Positions 52,148-61,497 of a DNA stretch of 64,000 nt are shown piece after piece. The notes beneath the pieces were generated by a model. It was not told where the DNA came from, searched no databases, and saw nothing but the letters and a program-made list of their open reading frames with translations. The stretch is from JACPUX01 sp964517465 (lineage in GTDB: Bacteria > Pseudomonadota > Gammaproteobacteria > Burkholderiales > Casimicrobiaceae). The position numbers and the translations under genes are program-made. The DNA lies in assembly GCA_964517465.1 (NCBI GenBank), contig CAZFEK010000008.1, forward strand, positions 1 through 64,000. The letters run 5' to 3'. Numbering within the stretch: position 1 is the first letter of the stretch; each line of letters begins with the position of its first letter.

Positions 52148-52969
52148 TTAGCTGGACGGCGGCGCGGTTTCCGGCATCGGCGCTTCCGGATGGAAGGTGT
52201 CGATGTAACTCACGTAATCGCTGATTGACAAAGTGGTCATCAGCGCCATCCACCAAGGCATCAAAATCACCAGGGCGAAACCCAGGCCGGCAGCGCCAAA
52301 GATCAGCACCAGGATCTGGAGCAAAAAGGCCGGCAGCATCGCCGAAAACAGGAAAACCGTGGCCCCGAGCACGATGAAGGGCCGCCAATTGGCAACCGTC
52401 GCCGCCAAGGACAGACGAATCGCCTGGTGCCAAGGGGTTTCGTCGAACACCACCAGAGCCGGGGCAAACCAAAGGGCCAGCATGACCGGGAGGGCGCCTG
52501 CCGCGGAAAGGATCAACACCCATTGCGATTCGGGAAGGGTGAAATAGTTTTCGGGCAGGGGGCTGCCCAGAAACACCGCCGACGAGAAGGTGCCGCCATC
52601 GATCAGCACAGTGCTACCGATGGCGAGGTTGATCCCCGCCCAATAGCACAGGCCCAAGGGAATCAGGGCGCGCAGATTGGACTGGAAGCCGCGAAAGAGA
52701 TCGCTCATGGCCGGCTTGCCGCCGCGAGCCTGGCTCCAAGCGGCGGCGAGGAAACCGACGGTGAAGACCGGTTTCAAGATGGTCGCAAGCGGCGTGCCGA
52801 TGAAGGGAATGGTCGTCAAGAGGCCCAGGATTACCACATAAACCACAAAAAAGACCAGCCACGTAAGGCGCGCTCCGGCCAGCAGCAACGAAGCCCCGCG
52901 CAGCCAGGCGAGCCCGTTGACGGGCGGCAGGACACGGTATTCAGGCAAAGACTTCAAAGGATCGGACAT
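52148..52969 (-). CDS. BPSS1780-family membrane protein
   Basis: 273 aa with six predicted membrane helices after the conserved N-terminus LPPVNGLAWLRGASLLL. The family is widespread in betaproteobacteria and has no known function. Its start overlaps the end of thrB by 16 bases, so it is translationally coupled to it. Confidence 0.9.
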   Translation of the reverse strand: MSDPLKSLPEYRVLPPVNGLAWLRGASLLLAGARLTWLVFFVVYVVILGLLTTIPFIGTPLATILKPVFTVGFLAAAWSQARGGKPAMSDLFRGFQSNLRALIPLGLCYWAGINLAIGSTVLIDGGTFSSAVFLGSPLPENYFTLPESQWVLILSAAGALPVMLALWFAPALVVFDETPWHQAIRLSLAATVANWRPFIVLGATVFLFSAMLPAFLLQILVLIFGAAGLGFALVILMPWWMALMTTLSISDYVSYIDTFHPEAPMPETAPPSS

Positions 52970-53898
52970 GCGGTATTCTCGCTTGCGTGCGCGCGCAGCA
53001 GACGTTCGAAGTGAGCCGGGTCGCGCTGCTCGACCATCTCGCCTCCGCGCGGCAAGTGTTTATCATAAAGGCGGGAGAGCCAAAAGCGCAGGGCTGCGGC
53101 GCGCAGGAGTCGCGGCCAGGCCTCGCGCTCGGCTTGCTGCAGGGGGCGCAAGGCATGATAAGCCCTAACCATGGCCGCGCTGCGCGCGGAATCCAAGCCA
53201 TCGGATTCGGCCAGGCACCAGTCGTTGACGGTAATGGCAAGGTCATAAGCCAGATGGTCCGTCGCCGCAAAGCCGAAATCGATGATGCCGCTGAGGCCGT
53301 TTGAATCGAACAGGGCGTTGTCCCGGAAGAGGTCGCCGTGTATGGCGCCTTTGGGCAGCTTCAGCGAGGGAGCGGTTTGCTGAAAGCGCATCTCGTCTTC
53401 CAGCAGCATACGCTGCGACGGTTCGAGAAAGGGCCGCACCGCCCTCGCTGCTTGGCGCCGCCAGGCCGCGCCGCGGCGGTTCTCCTGGCGGCTGCGGTAA
53501 CTCGCGCCCGCGAGATGCAGATGCGCCAGTCCTGCCCCGATGGCAAAGCAATCGGCCGCCGTGGGGGCGAGGCGCGCGCTGCCCGGCAACCGAGTCACCA
53601 GGCTCGCCGGCTTGCCGTTCAATACGCTGAAATACGCGCCGCTACGGTCTGCCAGCGGCGCCGGGCAGGGCACGCCACGGGCCGCGAGATGCGCCATCAG
53701 ATTGAGATAAAAGGGCAGGTCTTCGCCCGGCATGCGCTCGTAGAGCGTGAGCACGAATTGCCCTTCGTCCGCGCTCAGGAAGTAATTGCTGTTTTCCACT
53801 CCCACCGGGATCGGCTCCAGCGCGAGCACCGCGCCTATCGAGTAGCGCGCGAGCCACTGTTCGAGCTCGGATGAGTTAACGGATGTAAAAACAGACAT
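52954..53898 (-). CDS. thrB: Homoserine kinase (ThrB, APH-type)
   Basis: 314 aa with the aminoglycoside-phosphotransferase fold used for homoserine kinase in betaproteobacteria: MSVFTSVNSSELEQWLARY start, ENSNYFL, catalytic IHGDLFRDNALF and IDFGFAATD. It makes O-phosphohomoserine for threonine synthesis. thrB, a DUF2782 gene and polA in this order are typical of the group. Confidence 0.95.
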   Translation of the reverse strand: MSVFTSVNSSELEQWLARYSIGAVLALEPIPVGVENSNYFLSADEGQFVLTLYERMPGEDLPFYLNLMAHLAARGVPCPAPLADRSGAYFSVLNGKPASLVTRLPGSARLAPTAADCFAIGAGLAHLHLAGASYRSRQENRRGAAWRRQAARAVRPFLEPSQRMLLEDEMRFQQTAPSLKLPKGAIHGDLFRDNALFDSNGLSGIIDFGFAATDHLAYDLAITVNDWCLAESDGLDSARSAAMVRAYHALRPLQQAEREAWPRLLRAAALRFWLSRLYDKHLPRGGEMVEQRDPAHFERLLRAHASENTACPIL

Positions 53899-54014
53899 CG
53901 ACCAAGTCGCCGCGCGGCCTGCCGCGCCCGATTTCTCGGCGCGGCGCGGGTCGTGCGCGGCGGCCTCCTCCCTAAGACGGCTGAGCCGAAATCAAAGCTG
54001 GATTGCTGCCACGT

Positions 54015-54347
54015 TCAGAACTGATGTATCACCCACTGCGGCACGCGCAGACCGGAATCGAAGCTGTCTTGTCGCGAGAAATTGCCGTCCCCCCGATGAT
54101 CGACGAGGTAGTAGGGCCGGCCGTGCGAGGGGGTCACCTTCATCATGTAGAGTTTCCCGCCCATGCGGTATTCCTCGACCGTTTCGCCAGCGCGCTTGAC
54201 GATCGTAACTTGCGGCTCCAAGGAGTCGTCGCTCGCGCCGGCGGGCGGAGGCGGCGGTTCGGGCAAGGGCTGCAAGTCCTTGGGCGGCGCCTTTTGCGCC
54301 CAGGCGGGCGCGCAAAGCAAAAGAGCGAGGAACAGGAGTCGGCGCAT
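54015..54347 (-). CDS. DUF2782 secreted protein
   Basis: 110 aa from the ATG at 54347, with GGAA at 6 bases. Signal peptide RRLLFLALLLCAPAWA, then a Pro-rich linker and the conserved domain (VTIVKRAGETVEEYRMGGKLYMMKV and YYLVDHRGDGNF). Function unknown. It is conserved beside polA/thrB in betaproteobacteria and probably acts in the periplasm. Confidence 0.9.
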   Translation of the reverse strand: MRRLLFLALLLCAPAWAQKAPPKDLQPLPEPPPPPAGASDDSLEPQVTIVKRAGETVEEYRMGGKLYMMKVTPSHGRPYYLVDHRGDGNFSRQDSFDSGLRVPQWVIHQF

Positions 54348-54405
54348 ATTCATTTCCGTGTGTGAGGCCAAATTTTAGCAGACCAAGCCCGGCGCGCTGC
54401 AAAAC

Positions 54406-55131
54406 TCACAAATTGAGCATCATGTCGCGCTCCGCCTTGGTCGGCTGGAAGCCGCGCGTTTCGTAGTAGCGGAAGATGGCATCGACGATAGCCTGTGGCT
54501 CGTCGAGAACCTGCACCAAGTCGAGGTCTTCGGCGTTGATCATGCCTTCGGCAACCAGGTGCTCTCTGAACCAAGACAGCAACCCGCCCCAGAACGCGCT
54601 GCCCATGAGTATGATCGGAATGCGCCGGGTCTTGCCGGTTTGCACCAGGGTGAGACATTCCATCAGTTCGTCGAGTGTCCCGAAGCCTCCCGGGGTGGCC
54701 ACGAAGGCCGTGGCGAAGCGCACGAACATCACTTTGCGCGAAAAGAAGTAGTGGAAGTTCTGCGAGATGTCCTGAAACTGGTTGGCGATTTGTTCGTGCG
54801 GCAAGGCGATGTTGAGTCCCACCGAAGGCGATTTGCCGAAATACGCTCCGCGATTGGCCGCTTCCATGAGACCCGGTCCGCCGCCCGAAATGACGCTGAA
54901 ACCGGAATCGGACAACAGCCGCGCCAAGGTCTCGGTCAGTTGATAATAAGGATGTCCGGGCTTCACTCGCGCGCTGCCCCAGATGGTGACGGCGGGGCGG
55001 ATATTGGCCAGCCGCTCGGTGGCGGCGACGAATTCTGCCATAATCCCGAACACCCGCCAGGCTTCTTGGGCTGTGTAATTGATCGCCGCCTGGCCCGGAT
55101 CGATCATCTTGGGAAGCTTGGTTTGATACAT
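54406..55131 (-). CDS. LOG-family protein (cytokinin riboside 5'-monophosphate phosphoribohydrolase-like)
   Basis: 241 aa from the ATG at 55131; the much longer open frame upstream lies antisense to polA. Rossmann fold with the LOG signature SGGGPGLMEAANRGA and PGGFGTLDELMECL. LOG enzymes remove ribose 5-phosphate from nucleoside monophosphates; bacterial homologues act on AMP. Only 15 bases separate its start codon from that of the divergent polA. Confidence 0.92.
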   Translation of the reverse strand: MYQTKLPKMIDPGQAAINYTAQEAWRVFGIMAEFVAATERLANIRPAVTIWGSARVKPGHPYYQLTETLARLLSDSGFSVISGGGPGLMEAANRGAYFGKSPSVGLNIALPHEQIANQFQDISQNFHYFFSRKVMFVRFATAFVATPGGFGTLDELMECLTLVQTGKTRRIPIILMGSAFWGGLLSWFREHLVAEGMINAEDLDLVQVLDEPQAIVDAIFRYYETRGFQPTKAERDMMLNL

Positions 55132-55146
55132 CGAGAAAACCTGCTC

Positions 55147-57858
55147 GTGTTGGTGGATGGGTCGTCTTACCTCTACCGCGCTTTTCATGCCTTGCCGGAT
55201 TTGCGCACCTCCCAAGGTGAGCCGACCGGGGCCATGCGCGGGGTGCTCTCGATGTTGCGCCGTTTGCTGGCCGATCGCAAGCCCGAATATTTCGCCGTGG
55301 TCTTCGATGCGCCGGGCAAAACCTTCCGCGATGCGTGGTATCCGCAATACAAGGCGCATCGGCCGCCCATGCCGCCGGATCTGGCGGCGCAAATCGCACC
55401 CTTGCATGATTTGATTCGCGCCCATGGTTGGCCCCTGCTGATGGTGGAGGGGGTCGAGGCCGACGACGTGATTGCCACGCTCGCCCAAGAAGCCCGGGCG
55501 GCAGGCATGCCCTGTCTCATTTCCAGCGGGGACAAAGACCTCGCGCAACTGGTGAGGCCCGAGGTGACGGTGGTCAACACCATGAGCAATGAGACGCTCG
55601 ACGAAGCAGGGGTGATGACCAAGTTTGGCGTGCGTCCGAATCAAATGCTCGATTACCTCACGCTGATCGGCGACAGCGTCGACAACGTGCCCGGCGTGCC
55701 CAAGGTGGGGCCGAAAACCGCGGTGAAGTGGCTGGCGCAATACGGCAGTCTGGACGAAATCGTGAAGCATGCCGACGAAATCACCGGTGTCGTGGGCGAA
55801 AACCTTCGCGCCAGCCGCGACTGGCTGCCTCAGGCTAAACGCCTCTTGGCGGTGAAAACCGATTGCGCGCTGGCGCAGCACCCCGAGAATCTGAAGCTCA
55901 GCGCCCCGGTCGAAGAACAACTGCTGCCTTTGCTGCAACGTTACGAGTTCAAAACCTTCGCGCAGGAGTACACCGCGAAGTCGCCCCTATCGGCCCCGGC
56001 GCGCGCGCCCCTGGCAGTCTTGGCGGAGCCGCCTCAGGTCGCCGCGATCGAGACCCGCCACTACCACACCATCCTCGACGAACACGCACTGGGGCGCCTG
56101 GTCGCAACCCTCGAAGCGGCCGAGCTTGCCGCCTTCGACACCGAAACCACCGGGCTCGAACCGCTGCGCGCCAGGCTGGTCGGCCTCTCCTTTGCGGTTC
56201 GTGCCGGAGAAGCGTATTACTTGCCGCTCGCCCACGATTATGCCGGCGCGCCGAAACAGCTCGACCTCCAGCATGCGCTGGCCCGGCTCAAGCACTGGTT
56301 CGAAAACCCCGCCAAAAGAAAGCTCGCGCAGAACGGCAAATTCGATCAGCACATCCTCTTGAACCACGGTGTAGCGGTGCGCGGCATGGCACATGACACC
56401 CTGCTCGAATCCTACGTGCTGGAAAGCCACAGGCCGCATGACATGGACAGCATGGCCATGCGCCACCTGGGCGTAAAAACCATCAGCTATGCCGAAGTCT
56501 GCGGCAAAGGCGCCAGCCAAATCGGTTTCGAGCAAGTGGCGCTGGATCGCGCCACCGAATATTCGGCCGAAGATGCCGACATCACGCTGCAATTGCACCA
56601 GACGCTGTGGCCGCGCATCGAACAAGACGAAAAGTTGAAGCGCGTATACGAAACCATCGAAATGCCCACCCGCGAAGTGCTCTTGATCATGGAGCGCCAG
56701 GGCGTGTTGCTCGACACCGCGCTGCTGGCCCGCCAGAGCCAGGAACTGGGCGAACGCATACTCGAACTGGAAAAAAACGCGCACGGCTTGGCCGGCCAGC
56801 CCTTCAACCTGGGCTCCCCCAAGCAGATCCAAGAAATCCTATTCAATCGCCTCGGTCTGCCGGTGAAAAAGAAGACGCCCACCGGCCAGCCCTCCACCGA
56901 TGAAGATGTGCTGCAGGAGCTGGCGGCGGATTTTCCCCTGCCCAAAGTGCTGCTGGAGCATCGCGCCTTTTCCAAGCTCAAATCGACCTATACCGACAAG
57001 CTGCCGCAAATGGTGAACCCGCACACCGGGCGAGTGCACACCAGTTTTTCGCAGGCGACCGCAGTGACCGGGCGCCTGGCGAGCTCCGACCCCAATTTGC
57101 AGAACATCCCGGTGCGCACGCCGGAGGGGCGGCGCATCCGCGAAGCCTTCATCGCCCCGCCGGGCAGCGAAATCGTTTCGGCCGATTATTCGCAAATCGA
57201 GCTGCGCATCATGGCGCATCTGTCGGGCGACAAGAACTTGATGCAAGCATTTCACGAGGGTGCCGACATCCATCGCGCCACCGCCTCCGAGATTTTCGGC
57301 GTGTCGCTGGGCGAGGTGACGCCCGAACAGCGCCGTTACACCAAGGCGATCAACTTCGGGCTGATCTATGGCATGTCCGCCTTTGGCCTCGCGGCGCAGC
57401 TCAACATCGACCGCGCCGCGGCCCAGGCCTATATCGACCGCTATTTCGCGCGCTACCCCGGCGTTGCCCAGTACATGCAGCATACCCGGGAAGTGGCGCG
57501 CGCCCAGGGTTACGTCGAAACGGTTTTTGGGCGCCGCTTATGGATACCGGACATCAACGCCGGCGGCGGACCTCGGCGCCAGGCCGCAGAACGAGCGGCG
57601 ATCAATGCCCCCATGCAGGGCACCGCGGCGGATTTGGTGAAGCTTGCCATGATCCGCGTGCAGCATTGGCTGGAACGCGAAGGTTTGGCCAGCCGCCTCT
57701 TGCTGCAGGTACACGATGAGCTCGTGCTCGAAGTGCCGCATGCGGAATTGCGCCATGTTCAAGGCGCACTACCGCATCTCATGACCGAAGTGGCCAGCCT
57801 CAAAGTGCCGCTTTTGGTGGAAGTGGGCAGCGGACCCAATTGGGAAAAGGCGCACTGA
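55147..57858 (+). CDS. polA: DNA polymerase I
   Basis: About 903 aa if it starts at the GTG at 55147 (CTG or TTG nearby are alternatives; there is no ATG), matching the family N-terminus LVDGSSYLYRAFHALPDLR. Three domains: 5'-3' exonuclease (about 1-290), 3'-5' proofreading exonuclease (about 310-500, AFDTETTGLEPLRARL with both metal ligands intact) and polymerase (DYSQIELRIMAHLSGD, KAINFGLIYGMSAFG, QVHDELVLEV). It fills gaps and removes RNA primers. The 5' end lies close to the divergent LOG gene. Confidence 0.96.
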   Translation: MLVDGSSYLYRAFHALPDLRTSQGEPTGAMRGVLSMLRRLLADRKPEYFAVVFDAPGKTFRDAWYPQYKAHRPPMPPDLAAQIAPLHDLIRAHGWPLLMVEGVEADDVIATLAQEARAAGMPCLISSGDKDLAQLVRPEVTVVNTMSNETLDEAGVMTKFGVRPNQMLDYLTLIGDSVDNVPGVPKVGPKTAVKWLAQYGSLDEIVKHADEITGVVGENLRASRDWLPQAKRLLAVKTDCALAQHPENLKLSAPVEEQLLPLLQRYEFKTFAQEYTAKSPLSAPARAPLAVLAEPPQVAAIETRHYHTILDEHALGRLVATLEAAELAAFDTETTGLEPLRARLVGLSFAVRAGEAYYLPLAHDYAGAPKQLDLQHALARLKHWFENPAKRKLAQNGKFDQHILLNHGVAVRGMAHDTLLESYVLESHRPHDMDSMAMRHLGVKTISYAEVCGKGASQIGFEQVALDRATEYSAEDADITLQLHQTLWPRIEQDEKLKRVYETIEMPTREVLLIMERQGVLLDTALLARQSQELGERILELEKNAHGLAGQPFNLGSPKQIQEILFNRLGLPVKKKTPTGQPSTDEDVLQELAADFPLPKVLLEHRAFSKLKSTYTDKLPQMVNPHTGRVHTSFSQATAVTGRLASSDPNLQNIPVRTPEGRRIREAFIAPPGSEIVSADYSQIELRIMAHLSGDKNLMQAFHEGADIHRATASEIFGVSLGEVTPEQRRYTKAINFGLIYGMSAFGLAAQLNIDRAAAQAYIDRYFARYPGVAQYMQHTREVARAQGYVETVFGRRLWIPDINAGGGPRRQAAERAAINAPMQGTAADLVKLAMIRVQHWLEREGLASRLLLQVHDELVLEVPHAELRHVQGALPHLMTEVASLKVPLLVEVGSGPNWEKAH

Positions 57859-58099
57859 TGGCGCCCGCGGCGCGGAGCGAGGGCGAGGGATGCAGCAGCG
57901 CGAGCCGGATGAGCGGGAACCAAAGAGGATCGAGCGCCCGGCGCGAACTGCAAACGGCGAATAACCTCTCCTACCGATAAAGGGAGAAGCCCTTTGGAAA
58001 TACCTTGCCAGGAACTCGGGGCCGCGCCCCCTTGTAAACCGCCCAAATCGTCTCTTCGACTCCTTTGTGCTCCAGCGATGGGAATACTCCGGGGCTTAA

Positions 58100-58981
58100 G
58101 TGACTAAGGTCTCCTCGCTCATCTATCTCAAGCTCGTTGGCGTGACCTTGTTCTGGGGCGGGACCTTCATCGCCGGACGCGTCCTGGCTTTGGCGATGCC
58201 ACCCCTGGTGGCTGCGGCGGGGCGTTTCGTGCTGGCTGCCGCACTGCTCCTGCTTCTTGCCTGGCAGGTGGAAGGCGGCTTGCCGCGGCTCACCCGCAGG
58301 CAGTGCATGGCCACCTTCCTGCTCGGCGTCACGGGCGTGTTTCTCTACAATCTCTTTTTCTTTGGCGCCCTGGCGCGCTTGCCGGCCAGCCGCACGGCGC
58401 TGATCATCGCCTTGAATCCGATCGTGACCGCCTTGGCGATGGCGCTGCTTTTGGGAGAGCGCCTGGGCTGGACGCGCTGGGCCGGAGTGCTGCTGGCGCT
58501 GTGCGGCAGTGCCGTGGTCATCACCCGCGGCGATCTCGGCGCGGCGCTGAGCGAATCCATCGGCGCGGGCGAACTGTTGATGTTCGGCGGCGTCTGCTCC
58601 TGGGCCGCATACACCATCGTCGGCCGGCGCGCGTTGCAGGGCTTGAGTCCGATTGCCGCCACCACCTATGCCGCGCTCTGGGGCGGGTTGCTGCTGTGCT
58701 TAGGCGCCGCCTGGCAATGGACCGATTTGCGCCCGGAAGCATTGGGGCTCGGTAGCGCGCTGGCCATCGGCTATTTGGCCGTTTTCGGCACGGTGCTCGG
58801 TTTCGTTTGGTATTACGAAGGTGTCAAGGCGCTGGGGCCGGCGCGCGCCGCGGTGTTCAACAATCTCGTCCCGGTGTTCGGCGTCGCCTTGGCGGCGGTG
58901 TTGCTGGGCGAACAGATTCTCGTCTCGATGTTGCTGGGTGGCGCGCTGGTGATTGCCGGCGTGATGCTTACCAACCGCTGA
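58100..58981 (+). CDS. EamA/DMT-family transporter
   Basis: 293 aa from a GTG with GGGG upstream. Ten membrane helices in two EamA repeats; typical sequences are LFWGGTFIAGRVLA, RFVLAAALLLLLAW and PVFGVALAAVLLGE. Exporter of small metabolites or amino acids; substrate unknown. Followed by the convergent serine hydrolase. Confidence 0.9.
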   Translation: MTKVSSLIYLKLVGVTLFWGGTFIAGRVLALAMPPLVAAAGRFVLAAALLLLLAWQVEGGLPRLTRRQCMATFLLGVTGVFLYNLFFFGALARLPASRTALIIALNPIVTALAMALLLGERLGWTRWAGVLLALCGSAVVITRGDLGAALSESIGAGELLMFGGVCSWAAYTIVGRRALQGLSPIAATTYAALWGGLLLCLGAAWQWTDLRPEALGLGSALAIGYLAVFGTVLGFVWYYEGVKALGPARAAVFNNLVPVFGVALAAVLLGEQILVSMLLGGALVIAGVMLTNR

Positions 58982-58997
58982 GCGCTCCTCGAGGCAA

Positions 58998-60536
58998 TCA
59001 GCCGAAGAGCCAAACGATGCTGCCGCTGGCCAGCATCAACAGGAACCCCGCACCCCATCCTAGCCATTGCCGGACACTGCGGCGAGCAATCCAGGGCAAG
59101 CGAGCGGCGGCCCCGCCAAGCCGCACGCCGAGGATCAGGGTGAGCGCGAGGCTTGTCCACCAGATCGCCATCGGCCAGCTTTGCCAGGCGCCAAAACTGC
59201 GCGCCAGGGACAGCAAGAAAAGAGCTGCAACAAAAACCGTGATTACGGCAAGGCGATCCGATTTGGCCTCCGAGGCCAGGGAGAATTTCTTTGCCAGTTT
59301 GCCAAAACGCGAAGGCGCGCTTTTGGCTGCGGTTTCGGCCGGCGGCGCGAGCAAGCGCCGCCGCGCGCTCCACGGGAACAGCGGCGCGAGCAGGGTGAAC
59401 AGCCAGGTACTCAAGTGCGCCGCCCAAGCGGGTGCCGCGGACGCAACCGGCTTGTCGAAGAGCAAATGCCATCCGAGGTCATCGACGCCTTGCGCGGTAT
59501 TGGACAGGATCAGCACGCCGCTACGCCGCGCCGGTTCAAAGCCGAGGAAGCTGCGAAATCCCCCGGTACCGCCGTTGTGCCACCAGGCCTGCCGCCCCTG
59601 ATGAGCGTCGACAAACCAGCCCAGCCCCATGGTATGGCGGGTCTGTGGCGGCGCCACCTGAATCGCCTGTGCAAGCTTCGCGCCGGGGGCGCTCTGATCG
59701 ATTTGCGCGGCGAGATAGCGGCTCAGATCCCGGGCGTTGGACCATATGCCCCCGGCGGGCGCATAGGCGTCGAGATCCCAGCGCGAGGTGCTGAGAAAGT
59801 TGGGTTTATGTCCCTGGGCCATCAGGTTCGCACGGGTGAGCGGAGCGTGCACCTGCGTGTTGCTCATGTTCAGCGGTTGCAGAATGCGCTCTGCGATCAG
59901 TCGGTCATAGTCGACGCCGAGTCTGCGCGCCAAGCCTTGGCCCAGCACGGCGAAGGCGAAATTGGAGTAAAGCTGCTTTTGTTGATTGGACTCGGCATTG
60001 TTGAGCAGACTGCCGTCGCCGAGCAATTCCCAGAAATCCTCCGCCGGAGTGCCCCGGTACGGGTTGTCGAAATGAAACAAGAACCGCTTCGCACCCTGCG
60101 CGGTGAGTGGAAGGGCGGGCAGTCCGCTGTGATGCGTCGCAAGCTCCTTCAATTGCAAATGGGCCAGTCGCGGACTGCCGAAGGCGAGGTCGGGAAGTAG
60201 GGTGCCCAGCGTATCCTGCAGTTTCATCTCGCCGCGCTCGACCGCGGTCGCCAATAGGCTGGCGGTAAAGGTCTTGGTGATGGAACCGATTTCAAACAAG
60301 GTTAGATCATCGATTTGCGGGCGAGCGCCGTTGCCGCTCGCTCCTGCACTCACCCAGCCGTTCCCCTCGGGGCTGACCCAGGCAATGACCAAACCCCGTG
60401 ACCGGCCTTCGCGCACCGCCGCTTGCGCGAGCGCATCGGCTCGCTCTCGCCATCCCTGCGCAAACGCCGAACTTGCGGCGGCGAGGCTGATGAGAGTCAG
60501 GAGAAACGCCAGGACGCGATCGCGTCGGCCGCGCAC
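58998..60536 (-). CDS. Serine beta-lactamase-like hydrolase (class C/PBP type) with C-terminal membrane helices
   Basis: About 512 aa from a GTG at 60536 that gives a signal peptide (RVLAFLLTLISLAAASSAFAQ); an ATG at 60632 would make a longer protein. The active-site motifs are SxxK in GSITKTFTASLL, YxN in LYSNFAFAVLG and a C-terminal HNGGTGGFRSFLG in place of KTG. From about residue 380 on there are several membrane helices. Probably an esterase or peptidase acting in the periplasm; drug resistance is not implied. Confidence 0.85.
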   Translation of the reverse strand: MRGRRDRVLAFLLTLISLAAASSAFAQGWRERADALAQAAVREGRSRGLVIAWVSPEGNGWVSAGASGNGARPQIDDLTLFEIGSITKTFTASLLATAVERGEMKLQDTLGTLLPDLAFGSPRLAHLQLKELATHHSGLPALPLTAQGAKRFLFHFDNPYRGTPAEDFWELLGDGSLLNNAESNQQKQLYSNFAFAVLGQGLARRLGVDYDRLIAERILQPLNMSNTQVHAPLTRANLMAQGHKPNFLSTSRWDLDAYAPAGGIWSNARDLSRYLAAQIDQSAPGAKLAQAIQVAPPQTRHTMGLGWFVDAHQGRQAWWHNGGTGGFRSFLGFEPARRSGVLILSNTAQGVDDLGWHLLFDKPVASAAPAWAAHLSTWLFTLLAPLFPWSARRRLLAPPAETAAKSAPSRFGKLAKKFSLASEAKSDRLAVITVFVAALFLLSLARSFGAWQSWPMAIWWTSLALTLILGVRLGGAAARLPWIARRSVRQWLGWGAGFLLMLASGSIVWLFG

Positions 60537-60853
60537 TTCGGAGACCGGCTTCAATGTGCATCCGGGTTGTTGGCGCGCTCGCCAGTTGGGACTGGAGCCG
60601 AACGCCGCCAGCAGCGCCAAGGGCTGCTGCATGACTTGGCGAAGACACCGCAGGGAATGCTTAGGAGGGGATTGTCGCAAAGGCAAGGGGGCAGGCAGCG
60701 GAAATTTCGAAAGAATAGTAGAGATCAATCCCCCAGCCGGCAAGCGACCTTCCGCCCAAACGCCTGGCGGCGCGGGTGTATCATGGACCATCGCCATCGC
60801 CGCCGAGTTGAGTGCGGCGGCGGCGAACAGGACGCCGGGGAGGGGTCATTGCG

Positions 60854-61393
60854 ATGTTCCTGCAAGCTCTGGGCTTATTGGTCGGGATCCTTTTTTTTGT
60901 GGGGCAGGCAGCGGTGAGCAAGGAGTTAGATCTCAAGGAAGTCGGCCAACTGCCCGAAGCGCAAGTGGTCGCGCGCCTGCCGGAATCGCATCCGACGGTG
61001 CTCTATGCCTTCGCCGGGCGATTGTTCGGCGCCGGGCGAAAAGACGAAGGCGTGATGTGGTTCTATGTCGGCCAATTGCGTTATCGCTATCATCTTCGAG
61101 CGAACCCGGACCTGCCACCCGACGGTGAGCCGGCGATCATGGCCTCGCTCAACGCCACCCTGGGGCAAACCATCAACGAGTGGGCCGGCGGTTCGCCAGA
61201 AGGATGGGCGCGCGCCATTGACCAAGCGCTTGCTTGGGACGAACAATTCCCCAACGCGCTGACGTCCAAAGAGCGCCATGCGGCGGCGCGGCGGCAAGTG
61301 CGTTCCGGGCTGGAACAAATGCGCGATCAAATCCGGGCCGAAGCGGCATCGATTCGAGCGCAGCGAGCGAGCCGAGGGCTTGAGAACCGGTGA
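60854..61393 (+). CDS. Secreted protein of unknown function
   Basis: 179 aa from the ATG at 60854, with GGGGAGGGG upstream. Signal peptide (FLQALGLLVGILFFVGQAAV) then a soluble alpha-helical domain with TVLYAFAGRLFGAGRKDEGVMWFYVGQLRYRYHL (in parts: FAGRLFGAGRKDEGVMWFY and VGQLRYRYHL). It resembles conserved periplasmic hypothetical proteins. Divergent from the hydrolase; the next gene is the sirtuin. Confidence 0.75.
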   Translation: MFLQALGLLVGILFFVGQAAVSKELDLKEVGQLPEAQVVARLPESHPTVLYAFAGRLFGAGRKDEGVMWFYVGQLRYRYHLRANPDLPPDGEPAIMASLNATLGQTINEWAGGSPEGWARAIDQALAWDEQFPNALTSKERHAAARRQVRSGLEQMRDQIRAEAASIRAQRASRGLENR

Positions 61394-61497
61394 GGCCAGT
61401 ACGGGCGAAGGCTGGGGCGTGAAGCCCGCGTCTTGGCGACCCCAGGCGAGAACCTTGCCGGCGTGGCGTCGCGCGGGTGTGATTGCAGAGTGAATAG

